From Streptomyces sp. NBC_01485 (GTDB lineage Bacteria; Actinomycetota; Actinomycetes; Streptomycetales; Streptomycetaceae), in contig NZ_CP109435.1 in NCBI RefSeq assembly GCF_036227125.1, positions 930,001 through 994,000 of the forward strand: 64,000 bases of DNA, given 5' to 3'. The position numbers and the translations under genes are program-made. Below the pieces are notes generated by a model. The model saw only the letters and a program-made list of their open reading frames with translations, was not told the DNA's origin and did not search any database. Shown here in pieces: positions 9,442-19,000 of this stretch (position 1 is its first letter; every line of letters starts with the position of its first letter).

Positions 9442-9957
9442 TCAGCAGTCGAACACCGACCAGCAGATGTCGTTGCGCAGCCGCTGGTCATCAATTACGA
9501 GTTCGCGAATCGCGTCCGGGAGCTGATCGCGCTGCCACTGGCACTCGCGTCGTCCAGCGGTCTCGCTCTCGCCTTCCGGCGCTGCCGCACGTGCGGCCTT
9601 GATCGCGTAGGCGGCCGCGCCGAGCTCGTGCGCGGCGACGTGGGCGACGGCTCCGGCCTGGCCGGCGGCGTACGCGGCATGCCGTGCTGCCCCGCGCAGG
9701 TCCCTGGCTGCCCCCATCGCATGGCCGCCCGCCGCGCGCGCCTGCATCATCTTGACCTCGCCACGCACCCACGCCCGGGCATGCTCGATCGCCTGGCGCG
9801 GTCTCGGGTCCCCGGGCTGGGCCGACTCGAAGAGGCCAAGAACGTGCTCCGCACAGGCGGCAGCCCATAGAGCCAGGAGACGGTGATCCGCATCCGTGAG
9901 AGTCCCACCACGGCGGCTCGTCACGAAGCGAGGGTCACGCACCATCGGAAGGATCAT
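9442..9957 (-). CDS. Imm-5-like putative immunity protein, left copy
   Basis: The product has 171 residues. The pattern LTDADHRLLALWAAACAEHVLGLFE..PGDPRPRQAIEHARAWVRGE, then an Ala-rich helical stretch with ARDLRGAARHAAYAAGQAGAVAHVAAHELGAAAYAIKAARAA and the end ECQWQRDQLPDAIRELV, matches the all-helical family annotated as putative immunity protein or Imm-5-like in actinobacteria. This is a match from memory. The ATG at 9957 has GGGAG 8 bp upstream (plus-strand 9966-9970). The same protein is encoded by the right repeat copy at 24793-25308; the two base differences inside the gene that I checked are synonymous. Which toxin it might counter is unknown, and the family's immunity role is itself largely a bioinformatic assignment. 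Confidence 0.65.
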   Translation of the reverse strand: MILPMVRDPRFVTSRRGGTLTDADHRLLALWAAACAEHVLGLFESAQPGDPRPRQAIEHARAWVRGEVKMMQARAAGGHAMGAARDLRGAARHAAYAAGQAGAVAHVAAHELGAAAYAIKAARAAAPEGESETAGRRECQWQRDQLPDAIRELVIDDQRLRNDICWSVFDC

Positions 9958-10040
9958 GACGTGCGCTCCCTCCCGCGCACATCGGCGCCATTCGCTGCGG
10001 TGGGCCCTGGCGGCCCGTCAGCCACCCGGCGCAGGGAATG

Positions 10041-10267
10041 TGAGCGGAGAACTGGATACGGAGAAAGCAGAAACGGATCCTCCCCGCTTGTCCACCTCAG
10101 CCTTGCCGAGATCAGACGCCCGACCACCCGCCTCGCCAACCGCCGCCCCACCCGATCGACCACATCCTGCACTGGTCGGCATGGCACCGCAGAAGACAAC
10201 GCCGAACCCGCGTCAACCACTACACACGACGAGGCGGCCACAGCCCCTGAAAACCGCCCAGCAATCA
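10041..10267. other. Stretch with no recognisable gene between repeat and GH35 remnant
   Basis: The 227 bp after the left repeat copy carry open frames in several directions but no family features. The sequence may be the badly degraded rest of the GH35 gene that follows. Confidence 0.4.
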
Positions 10268-10766
10268 GAAGAAGGGCGGCCCATCGCGGCTGGCCGACAG
10301 CGGCAGCAGCCGGGAGCCGACGTCGAACAAGTCGTCCACAGCGGCTAGTGACCGCGGGTCTCGGCCGGGTGCCGCGGTCCCGAGGAGCCACGCGGGCAGG
10401 CCACCGGGGCCCGACTCGAGGCAGATGTAGGGCCGGGCCGGACGATGACGTCGAGCCCCAACTCGCCCGCCAGGCGAACCGGACCACGTTGCGGTCGCAG
10501 CCGAAGCGGTACCCGCCTGGGCGCGACTCGTGGAAATCTCAGGTGACGTAGGTCTCGGCGGTGTTCACGCTCATCGCCCACAGGCGGGTGAGGCGGTCGG
10601 ACCGCAGGTCGGGGTGGACCCGGAAGTAGTGGATGGCCGCGGAGGCGATCCAGTGGGCCGTCCGTCCCGCAGGAAGCCGTGGGCGCCGACGGACAGGAGG
10701 AGGGGTGGCTCCGAAGTGCGCAGAGCTCATGGCCCTTGACGCCTCCGCTGTCACCCTCAAGGTCAC
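10268..10766 (-). pseudogene. Degraded GH35 beta-galactosidase, N-terminal part
   Basis: Read on the minus strand in mixed frames this gives IHYFRVHPDLRSDRLTRLWAMSVNTAETYV, then an in-frame TGA, then DFHESRPGGYRFGCDRNVVRFAW, then in a shifted frame ELGLDVIVRPGP, and then pieces like LAAVDDLFD. The order and wording match the N-terminal part of family GH35 beta-galactosidases: IHYFR, MGLNTVETYVPWNxHEP, GELGLDVIVRPGPYICAEW. A stop codon, at least two frameshifts and the missing catalytic C-terminal half show that it is dead. It lies just inside the left repeat of the island and looks like debris from an older insertion or deletion. The family call is from motif memory. Confidence 0.7.
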
Positions 10767-10819
10767 GGGGCGGCCCGCATGCGCGGACCGCCCCCAGCGG
10801 TGCTGTCAGGCCGTCAGGT

Positions 10820-13800
10820 TCAGGGGATGCTCTGGTACGACGCGGCGATCTGATTGGCCGTCAGGGCATAGTCGTACGCCTGGACGCCGCTCACGGAACC
10901 GTTCACCCAGTCGTCCTGGCTGCCGTTGTACAACCCCCGGCCGAGGACCAGGTTTCCGGTGGCCGCCCACGGGGTGACGCCGGTGGCGGTGCCGGCCAGG
11001 GCACCGTTCACGTACAGCTGGGCGGTCCTGGTGGCGGCGTTGTAGACGCCGACCAGGTGGGTCCAGGAGTTGGCCGAGGCGCCCGCGGCGTAGGCGTAGG
11101 AGAAGGCCGGGTTCGACGTATCGGCGCTGGTGAAGCCCAGGGCCCAGCCGGGGCTGCCGGTGTGGGAGTGGTTGTATTGCAGGTAGAAGGGACTGTTCTG
11201 GGTTCCTTCCTCCGCGAGGACGGTCTGGTTGACGGCGCCGACGACGTTGAGCTTCACCCATGCGGAGAGGGTGAAACTGCCGGTGCTGTCCACCACTTGG
11301 GGGGTGGGGCTGACGGCGTAGCCGGTGCTGCCGTTCAGGCTCAGCACGGGGCCCCGGGTCGCGTCGGTGGCCCAGGTCGCGCCGCCGGTCAGGGTGAGCG
11401 GGCTGTTGCCGAGGTTCGGGTTGGCGCCCGCCGCCGCGTTGAGGGTGTTGAGGGTGTCGGTCGCGGCGGTGTCGGTGGCCACCGGCATGTCGTCGCCGTC
11501 GTCCAGGTTCCAGGTGTCGATGGGGGAGAGCAGGGCCGTGGTGAGCGCGCCGAAGGCGGGGTTGGACAGGTTGACGTGGTCGCCGCTGTCGGCTGCCGCC
11601 GCCAGCTTCTCCTCGCCGGTGGTCGAGTCCGTCACGGCCACGGCCGCGTCGAGGTCCGCGAAGTAGACGGCGGGGGTGGCCCAGGGGTTGCCCAGGTTCA
11701 TGCCGCCGAGGAAGGCGTTGACGTCCGTTCGGTTGGTGTCCGTGGTGCTGGTGCAGGGGTCGTTGGGCGTGGCGCCGTCGCCGGTGAAGCCTTCGCAGGG
11801 TGTCAGCGAGGTGAGCACCACGTTGATGCCCCAGCCCTGGAGCTGCTCCACGAGCGCGGTGTAGCCGTTGGCGTCCACGTCGTCGCTGGTGGCCCCGGCC
11901 AGCAGGTCTTCGAGGCCGTCGTCCACGATGACGGTGGAGATGCCGGGCTGGTCGAGGATGTCGCGGTCGAGGCGGGAGAGCACCGAAGGCCCTCCGATGG
12001 CACTGCCGTTGTAGGTCTCCGGGTTGTCGGTCATGAGCTGGTTGGATTCGATGCCCTCGGCGATGACGCCGTAGGGGGTGGGCGTCGAGGGTTCGGCGGC
12101 GGTCAGCCCGTCGGCCACCCGGTATCCGTTCGAGTTGGGCAGCGTGGTGCCGGGCTGGAACGGGTCGACCAGGTGGTCGCCCAGCACGGCCTCGGTGGGC
12201 ACACTCGCCGACTGCACGTCCAGGTCGGTGACCAGATCGGTGAAGTTGCCGTAGGCGGCCGCGTTGGTGGTGAACGGTGTGGCGCTGGTGCTGGTGGTCA
12301 GGTCACCGGTGCCGCTCGCTGTGATGTATTCGTAGGAGCCGCCCGCGTAGGAGTGCTGCACCAAGTAGGGGACCGCGTTGCTGAGTTGGTAGGAGACCAG
12401 CAGGTACTGGCCCGCGGTGACGGTGAACGCCAGCGGGTCGCTGTAGACCATTCCGCCGACGGGGACGGTGACCGACTGGCTGCCGCCGAACTTGAGCGTC
12501 GTCGGGGTGCCGGCCGGGACCGAGCCGATCGCGCTCGGGGTGGAGCTGAGGGCGACGGTGGCGTGGCCGATGGCGAGCTTGTTGGTCCCGAGCGCGTTGT
12601 CGAGCTTGACGCGGACGGTGCCGCCGGACACCGAGGGCTTCAGGGCCAGGCGGATGGTCTGGTTGGAGAAGGTGCCGCCGCCCGGCAGCCCGTAGCTGCC
12701 CTCGGTGGCACTGGACCAGGCGCCGGTCCAGGACTGCCCGGCCGGAGCGGAGGCGTAGCTGCCGTTGGCCTCGGTGGTGCCCGCGGTGGTGTTACGGGTA
12801 CCCAGGGCGAAGATGTGCAGGGTCGACTCGCTCGGTCCGGCCGTGCCGGTCAGGTCGGGCAGGGTGACCGAGGCGATGGTGCGGGTGGGGTCGACCGGCA
12901 CCGAGAAGGCGTAGAGCTGGCGGTTGGCCGTGCTCTGGGTGGCGCCGTTGGCGTGCGGGAAGACCGCGGCGGCGATGGAGCTGTCCGTGTTGGACCAGTC
13001 GGGCACGGTCAGCATGTAGCCGGCGCTGGTGCCGTCGGTGTAGGTGATCTCGCCGGTGGCCGGGCAGAAGGCGTCGGCGTTCTCGCCGGAGAAGCAGTAC
13101 GTGGCGCTGACTCGGGTGCCGGCCGGCACGTAGGGGGCGGTGGTGTCACCGGCGATGGCGCCGGGGGAGGCCAGGTTGGTGAAGGTGGAGGAGGTCAGAA
13201 AGACCAGCGCGCTGCCGTGGCCGGAGTAACTGACGGTCTGGTTGGCCGCCAGCAGGTTGTCCTTCTGGCCGGAGCCGAAGGCGGGCAGGGTCATGGGGGC
13301 GCCGTCGACGGTCACCTTGCCGCCGCTGGTCCAGCCGGCGTTGGCCCAGTCGGTGGCGGAGAAGCTGTGTCCGTTGCCGTCGAAGTCGGCCGCGGTCATG
13401 TTGTTGTCGGCGCTGACGCCCACGTTGTCGAAACAGGCGGCCAGGCTGGCGCAGGCGGTGCCCGGGTGGCCCGCGGCCAGGAACGGGTAGGCGGAGGTGC
13501 CGGAGACGTCGCCGGCCCCGTCCACGGCGTAGACGTAGAGCGTGTGCGGGCCGGGCGAGGGCGGGGCGACGGTGACCGTCGCCTTGTTGCTGCTCGCGGT
13601 CACGGTTTCGCTCGCCGGCGGGTTGCTGGTCGGCGGCGGAACGTCGAGGTGGTACACGAACTTGGCCGCGGTGGTGCCGGAGCCGGTGATGTCGAACTTG
13701 CCCGCGGTGCCGGCGGCCGCGCCGACGGCACCGTCGGTGACGTCCGTGTTCGGGAAGAGGTTGCTCTCGGAAGTGAGTGACGGCTCGTCAGGAGCGCTGG

Positions 13801-15775
13801 GCTCGGCGGTGAAGTGGCAGGTGGGCGACTGGCTGTAGCTGGTGGACGCCATGCCGTCGGTGACCGTGACGTCCCAGTCGACGGTCTTGCCGTCGGTCAG
13901 CCCGGAGACGAAGGACGCCGGAAGCGAGGTCGTGGCGTAGGTGCCGCTGGAGAGGTTGTCGCCGCTCTTGAGCGTGGACTTGGTGGTGGTGCCGTCGATC
14001 CAGTACTGGAAGGTGGCTTGAAGCTTGTCGCCGTTCGGGTCGTTGACCTTGGCGCGCAGCACCGGCGGGGTGGAGGCGATGGTCTTGCCCATGTACGGGT
14101 ACGGCGAGGTGGTGTCGCAGGCCGCGTCGGCGGCGCCGGACACGGCGGCCATGGTGGCGGCGGTGGGCGCGTTCGGGGGGTTGTCGTAGAAGATCTGCAG
14201 CGGCGGGTTGTGCGAGAACCGCTTGAACCCGAGGTCGTTGCGGCTGGACTCCATGGAGTCCTCGCTCAGGGTGGCGGTGAAGCTGGTGGCGTGCCCGCTG
14301 GCCGCGGTCTTGATCGGGCTCAGCACGTTGAAGCCGTTGGTCGTGCTGCCGTTGCCCGAACAGAGGGTGGGGTTGTACGCCGGCCCGAAGCTCGCCGAGG
14401 TCGAGTAGCTGTTGTAGCCGGGGCGGTTGCTCCAGTCCGTGCCGGAGCCGATGCCCTTGGACCAGTGCAGGTTGACCGTCGCGGTGGTGGAGCAGGAGGC
14501 CGAGTAGACGTCGGTCGCGTCGACCTCGGCGCTGTGGATGACGGCGCCGAAGATGGTCTTGGACAGGGTCCACTGGTAGACGGCGTGCTCGTCGCCGGTG
14601 TTGCAGGAGCCTTCGGGCCAGCCGTTGTAGCCGACGCCGAGGTAGCCGTTGTCGGCCAGTGAGCCGGTCTTGTTGTAGAAGGAGGTGCCCGGGCAGCCCT
14701 GCTTGACCTCGTCGAAGGCCGGGTTGGTGTAGTCGACCGGGTGCCAGTTGACCGAGGGGTCGACGAAGACCGGGAAGACGGTCGAGGCGCGGGTGAGCAT
14801 CGCCCGGTCCGGGACGAGCGACAGCGCACCGGAGCCGACTCGCGCTCGGACCTTGGCGACGTGTGCGGCCAGACCCGGGTGCGCGGCGTCGGAGGCGTCG
14901 GCCGCCACCTTGACCCCGGGGGGCTGCCCGCCGGCGGGCAGGGTCTGGTTGGAGTCCCACTGCAGCGGTGTGGGTGCGTCCGCCAGGACCGCTCCGTGCG
15001 CGTTCGTGACGGCGAGCCCGCCGTCGGCGGCGGTGGTCAGGTGCCCGCCGCTCACCTGAGTGCCCAGGCGCAGCGAGGCCAGCGCGGGGTTCCGCGCCGC
15101 CGCGGCGTCGTGGACGACCAGGGTCTCGCTGGGGCCGCCGGCCGCGGTGGCGGAGACCTGGAGATCCACGCCGGGAAGCACGGAGGGGTAGGTCGCGGTG
15201 GAGCCCGAGACATGAGGGGCCGGCAGGGTGGTGGGCCAGGTGAGGGTGAGCGAGGTGTTCCCGGAGCGGGTGACCGCGAGGGGGGCGGTGCCGCCGCCGG
15301 AGAAGGACACGGTGCCGTAGGCGGTGGCCTTCGGAGCCCAACTGCCGTCGGCCCGGTGCACCAGCATCAGATCCACCGGCACCCAGCGGCCGCTCTGCCG
15401 GGTGCGCACCGGCAGCGGGTTGGAGACCGAGCGGAATCCGCCGCCGGGCTCCGCCTCCACCTGTACGGTCGGGCTGGTCAGCGAGGAGACCGCCACCGGC
15501 TTGCCGGTGGCGTACGCCTGCGTGGCGGCGGCCCGCATGGCGTCGGCGTCGGCGGCGGTGGGTCCGAAGCCGTTCGGCAGGACCGGCGAACCACCGGACC
15601 CCGCAGGGGACTTGGCGACGGCAGCACTCTTGCCGGTGATCTGGAGGCCCGCCGTCGGCTGCGCCGCGGCCGCCGGTGCCCAGGCCAGTCCGGCAGCGCT
15701 GACCGCCAGCACCGCGGCGGCCGCCAGCACCGCTCGCGGTCTGTCGTTCCGCGCGCGGGCGCGAGGTATGTGCAT
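10820..15775 (-). CDS. Large secreted LamG-domain protein with an SGNH-hydrolase-like region
   Basis: The product has 1651 residues. The start at 15775 gives a clear Sec signal peptide: MHIPRARARNDRPR, then a hydrophobic Ala/Leu/Val core, then a predicted AxA cleavage near residue 40. A longer frame runs upstream to 15856 but would hide the signal. Residues about 60-450 resemble the N-terminal region of secreted RHS and wall proteins (LPGVDLQVSATAAGGPSETLVVHDAAAARNP, VFPVFVDPSVNWHPVDYTNPAF). Residues about 1220-1400 resemble an SGNH hydrolase region (SVLSRLDRDILDQPGISTVIVDDGLEDLL), but a clean catalytic GDS is not seen. Residues about 1425-1651 are a concanavalin/LamG lectin fold (GSFTLSAWVKLN, NSWTHLVGVYNAATRTAQLYVNGALAG). 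It is divergent from the RHS gene at 16040 and probably a surface-acting partner. An adhesive or carbohydrate-binding role is inferred. Confidence 0.8.
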   Translation of the reverse strand: MHIPRARARNDRPRAVLAAAAVLAVSAAGLAWAPAAAAQPTAGLQITGKSAAVAKSPAGSGGSPVLPNGFGPTAADADAMRAAATQAYATGKPVAVSSLTSPTVQVEAEPGGGFRSVSNPLPVRTRQSGRWVPVDLMLVHRADGSWAPKATAYGTVSFSGGGTAPLAVTRSGNTSLTLTWPTTLPAPHVSGSTATYPSVLPGVDLQVSATAAGGPSETLVVHDAAAARNPALASLRLGTQVSGGHLTTAADGGLAVTNAHGAVLADAPTPLQWDSNQTLPAGGQPPGVKVAADASDAAHPGLAAHVAKVRARVGSGALSLVPDRAMLTRASTVFPVFVDPSVNWHPVDYTNPAFDEVKQGCPGTSFYNKTGSLADNGYLGVGYNGWPEGSCNTGDEHAVYQWTLSKTIFGAVIHSAEVDATDVYSASCSTTATVNLHWSKGIGSGTDWSNRPGYNSYSTSASFGPAYNPTLCSGNGSTTNGFNVLSPIKTAASGHATSFTATLSEDSMESSRNDLGFKRFSHNPPLQIFYDNPPNAPTAATMAAVSGAADAACDTTSPYPYMGKTIASTPPVLRAKVNDPNGDKLQATFQYWIDGTTTKSTLKSGDNLSSGTYATTSLPASFVSGLTDGKTVDWDVTVTDGMASTSYSQSPTCHFTAEPSAPDEPSLTSESNLFPNTDVTDGAVGAAAGTAGKFDITGSGTTAAKFVYHLDVPPPTSNPPASETVTASSNKATVTVAPPSPGPHTLYVYAVDGAGDVSGTSAYPFLAAGHPGTACASLAACFDNVGVSADNNMTAADFDGNGHSFSATDWANAGWTSGGKVTVDGAPMTLPAFGSGQKDNLLAANQTVSYSGHGSALVFLTSSTFTNLASPGAIAGDTTAPYVPAGTRVSATYCFSGENADAFCPATGEITYTDGTSAGYMLTVPDWSNTDSSIAAAVFPHANGATQSTANRQLYAFSVPVDPTRTIASVTLPDLTGTAGPSESTLHIFALGTRNTTAGTTEANGSYASAPAGQSWTGAWSSATEGSYGLPGGGTFSNQTIRLALKPSVSGGTVRVKLDNALGTNKLAIGHATVALSSTPSAIGSVPAGTPTTLKFGGSQSVTVPVGGMVYSDPLAFTVTAGQYLLVSYQLSNAVPYLVQHSYAGGSYEYITASGTGDLTTSTSATPFTTNAAAYGNFTDLVTDLDVQSASVPTEAVLGDHLVDPFQPGTTLPNSNGYRVADGLTAAEPSTPTPYGVIAEGIESNQLMTDNPETYNGSAIGGPSVLSRLDRDILDQPGISTVIVDDGLEDLLAGATSDDVDANGYTALVEQLQGWGINVVLTSLTPCEGFTGDGATPNDPCTSTTDTNRTDVNAFLGGMNLGNPWATPAVYFADLDAAVAVTDSTTGEEKLAAAADSGDHVNLSNPAFGALTTALLSPIDTWNLDDGDDMPVATDTAATDTLNTLNAAAGANPNLGNSPLTLTGGATWATDATRGPVLSLNGSTGYAVSPTPQVVDSTGSFTLSAWVKLNVVGAVNQTVLAEEGTQNSPFYLQYNHSHTGSPGWALGFTSADTSNPAFSYAYAAGASANSWTHLVGVYNAATRTAQLYVNGALAGTATGVTPWAATGNLVLGRGLYNGSQDDWVNGSVSGVQAYDYALTANQIAASYQSIP

Positions 15776-16039
15776 CGGATTCCTGTCTGTCGATCTCGAT
15801 CGAAGATCCGACCCGGAGCGAACACAAGTGGTCGTCCGGGACCCCGCAAAGATCAACCGCGCAGGTGAGAGCCGTACGTGTCCGCATCAAGAATCAGGCA
15901 AGAGGTTCTCGTCCGACGGTGCGCGTCGACTCTGCGGACGCGTAGCCTCCGTTGCGTCTCCAAGATCGACTTCATCGCGGTGCGAAGGAGCAAGTCCGTG
16001 CCAAGGACGACAGGTTCACGCGAGCGGGAGGGCGGACGC

Positions 16040-19000
16040 GTGAGACCCAAGGGCCGCCTGATACGCGCACTGACCGCCCTGACTGCGGCGATCTCCGTGA
16101 TCGCGGGCGTCACCGGTACGGCCGAAGCGGCCCCGAGTCGCCCGCAACCCGGCTTCACCCAGGTCAAGCCGATCCCGGTGACCGCCGTGCGCTCGCACTA
16201 CGGCGCCGTCCGGCATCTGGCCAACTCGCCCTCGCCCAAGGTGACGTGGCCCAGCGGCACCGCCGCCTTCGCCGCCCTCGCGACGAACGGTGCGGCCCCG
16301 AAGGCAGCGGGCCGCACTGGCGCGCAGACGCCCGCGGCATCCGGCGCCCGGCTCCGAGCGGGCAGCCTCCCGGTCTGGCTGGCCCCCTCCTCCGGCCTCG
16401 CCCTCGACCACTCCGCGGTGCGCGTCCTGCCGCAGCGGACTGGACAGTCGGCCGGAGTCGACGGAGTGCTGCTCCAGTTGTCCGGGCTGCCGAGCGGCAG
16501 CCACGGCAAGGTCCGAGTCGGCCTGGACTACCGGGACTTCACCGCGGCGTTCGGCGCCGACTGGGGCTCGCGGCTGCGGCTCGTGCAGCTGCCCGACTGT
16601 GCCCTGACCACGCCGCGACTCGGCTCCTGCCGCACCCAGACCTCCGTGGCCTCCGCCAACAGCACCACGGCGCAGACCCTTTCGGCCCCGCTCGCCCTCG
16701 CGAAGAACAGCGTGGTCCTGGCGGCCACCGCCGCGCCGAGCGGAGGCGGCGGGGACTTCACCGCCACCTCGCTCAAACCCTCCGGATCCTGGCAGGCCGG
16801 CGGCAGCACCGACGCGTTCACCTGGTCCTACCCGATCACCGGGCCCAGCGTCCCCGGCGGGCTGACGCCCAACCTCTCGCTGGGCTACGACTCGCAGAGC
16901 GTGGACGGCCTGACCTCGTCCACCAACAACCAGGCCTCGGTCGTCGGCGACGGCTTCTCGCTGCCGAGCAACTACATCGAGCGTTCCTACGCCTCCTGCC
17001 ACGACAATCCCAGTGGCACCACCAAGACCTGGGACACCTGCTGGTCGGCCGACAACCAGCTCACCGTCTCGCTCAACGGCACCACCACCACCCTGATCAA
17101 GAACGACACCACAGGGGTCTACCGGGCCCAGGGCGACTCCGACGAGCGCGTCGAGCGGCTGACCGGCGCGACCAACGGCGCCCAGAGCGGCGAGTACTTC
17201 CGGGTGACGACGTCGAACGGCACCCAGTACACGTTCGGCCTGAACAAGCTGCCAGGGTGGGCGTCGGGGAACGCGACCACCAACTCGGTGCTCACCGAGC
17301 CCGTCTACGCCACCGCCTCGGGCCAACCCTGCTACAACGCCACCTGGGCCAACTCCTGGTGCCAGCAGGGCTACCGCTGGATGCTCGACTACGTCAAGGA
17401 CACCCACGGCGACGTGATGTCCTACTTCTACACGCCTACCACCGCCTACTACGCGCGCAACCTCGGCAAGACCGCCGACACCTCCTACGTGCGCGACGCG
17501 GTGCTCGCCAAGATCCAGTACGGCCAGCGCGACGGCTCGGTGTACTCCACCAGCCCCGCCGCCCAGGTCGCCTTCACCTACAACGGCCGCTGCAACACCT
17601 CCGCCACCGGGTGCACCACCTCCACGCTGACCAGTTCCACCGCGTCCAAGTGGCCAGACGTGCCGTTCGACCTGAACTGCGCCAGCGGCGCCTCCTGCTC
17701 ATCCAACTCCCCGACGTTCTGGAGCGAGAACGAGCTGACGGGCATCCAGACCCAGGCGCTGGTCGGCTCCACCGAGACGAACGTCGACTCCTGGGCGTTC
17801 ACCTACTCCTTCCCCACCACCGGAGACGCCACCACGCCCTCGCTGTGGCTGAACTCCGTGACCCGCACCGGCCAGGACACCTCCGCCGGCGGCTCCACCT
17901 CGGCGCTGACCATGCCCCAGGTGACCTTCTCCGGCACGCCGCTGTCGAACCGGGTGAACCTGACCGACGGCTACCCGCCGATCACCCGCTACCGGCTCAA
18001 CACCATCACCACCGAGTCCGGCGGCATCATCAGCGTCGGCTACTCGGCCCCTGCCTGCGGCGGCGGCACCCCGAGCGACGCCGGCCAGAACACCTCCCTG
18101 TGCTACCCCGGTTACTGGACTCCCACCGGGCAGACCAGCCCGATGCTGGACTGGTTCAACAAGTACATCGTCACCACCGTCACCCAGCAGGACCCGACCG
18201 GCGGCGGCGTCAACGACACCATCGTCACGCGCTACGTCCCGGTGGGCACCCCCGCCTGGCACCACGACGACAGCCCGCTGGCCCCCACCGCCCAACGCAC
18301 GTGGGACCAGTGGCGCGGCTACGGCGGCATGAAGGTCACCACGGGCACCGCGCCCGACCCGGCCACCGAGACCGACTACACCTACTTCCGCGGCATGGAC
18401 GGGGACACCCTGCCCGGCGGCGGCACCCGCTCGGTGACCGTCACCGACTCCCGCGGCGATCCGCCGGTGACCGACTCTGCCCAGTACGCCGGCCTGACCT
18501 ACGAGGCGATCCTCTACAACGGGCTGAACAGCGGAAAGGCCGTCAACGACACGATCACCGCCCCCTGGAGCAGCAGCGCCACCGCCGTCCACGCGCTGTC
18601 CGGCGGGCTGCCGGCGCAGAAGGCGTTCCTGAGCGGCCAGAGCGGAGTCAAGGTCTTCACGCCGCTGGCTTCCGGGGCCACCCGGGAGACCGAGACCGAC
18701 TACACCCACGACTCCTACGGCCGGGTCACCAGGGTCGACGACAAGGGCGACGTCTCCACCGCGAGCGACGACCTGTGCACCACGGCGAGCTACGCGGACA
18801 ACACCTCCGCATGGATCCTCGGCCTGGTGGACGAGACGAAGACGGTGTCCGTCAACTGCTCGGCCACACCGGTGCTTCCGGCCGACGCCGTCAGCGACAA
18901 GCGGGTCTTCTACGACGCCTCCGGCACCCTGGGCGCCGCACCCGCCGTCGGTGACCCCACCTCGACCCAGCAGGCCACCTCGTACACCGGGTCCACCCCG

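Larger units (their letters stand above)
9211..10040. repeat. 830-bp direct repeat, left copy
   Basis: This segment matches 24562-25391 at an exact offset of 15,351 bp with only a handful of substitutions, for example at about 9530, 9650, 9977 and 10024-10028. It contains the last 20 codons of the aldehyde dehydrogenase, its terminator, a small hairpin at 9370-9386, the whole Imm-5-like gene and the end of an upstream frame. Homology stops abruptly at both ends. In this copy the left flank (intact dehydrogenase) is the natural one, while the right flank is a degraded GH35 gene. Confidence 0.97.

Noticed and set aside
9883..10551. Possible plus-strand gene after the left repeat
   Set aside because: The translation is low-complexity Arg/Thr/Pro-rich and antisense to the Imm-5-like gene and the GH35 remnant.
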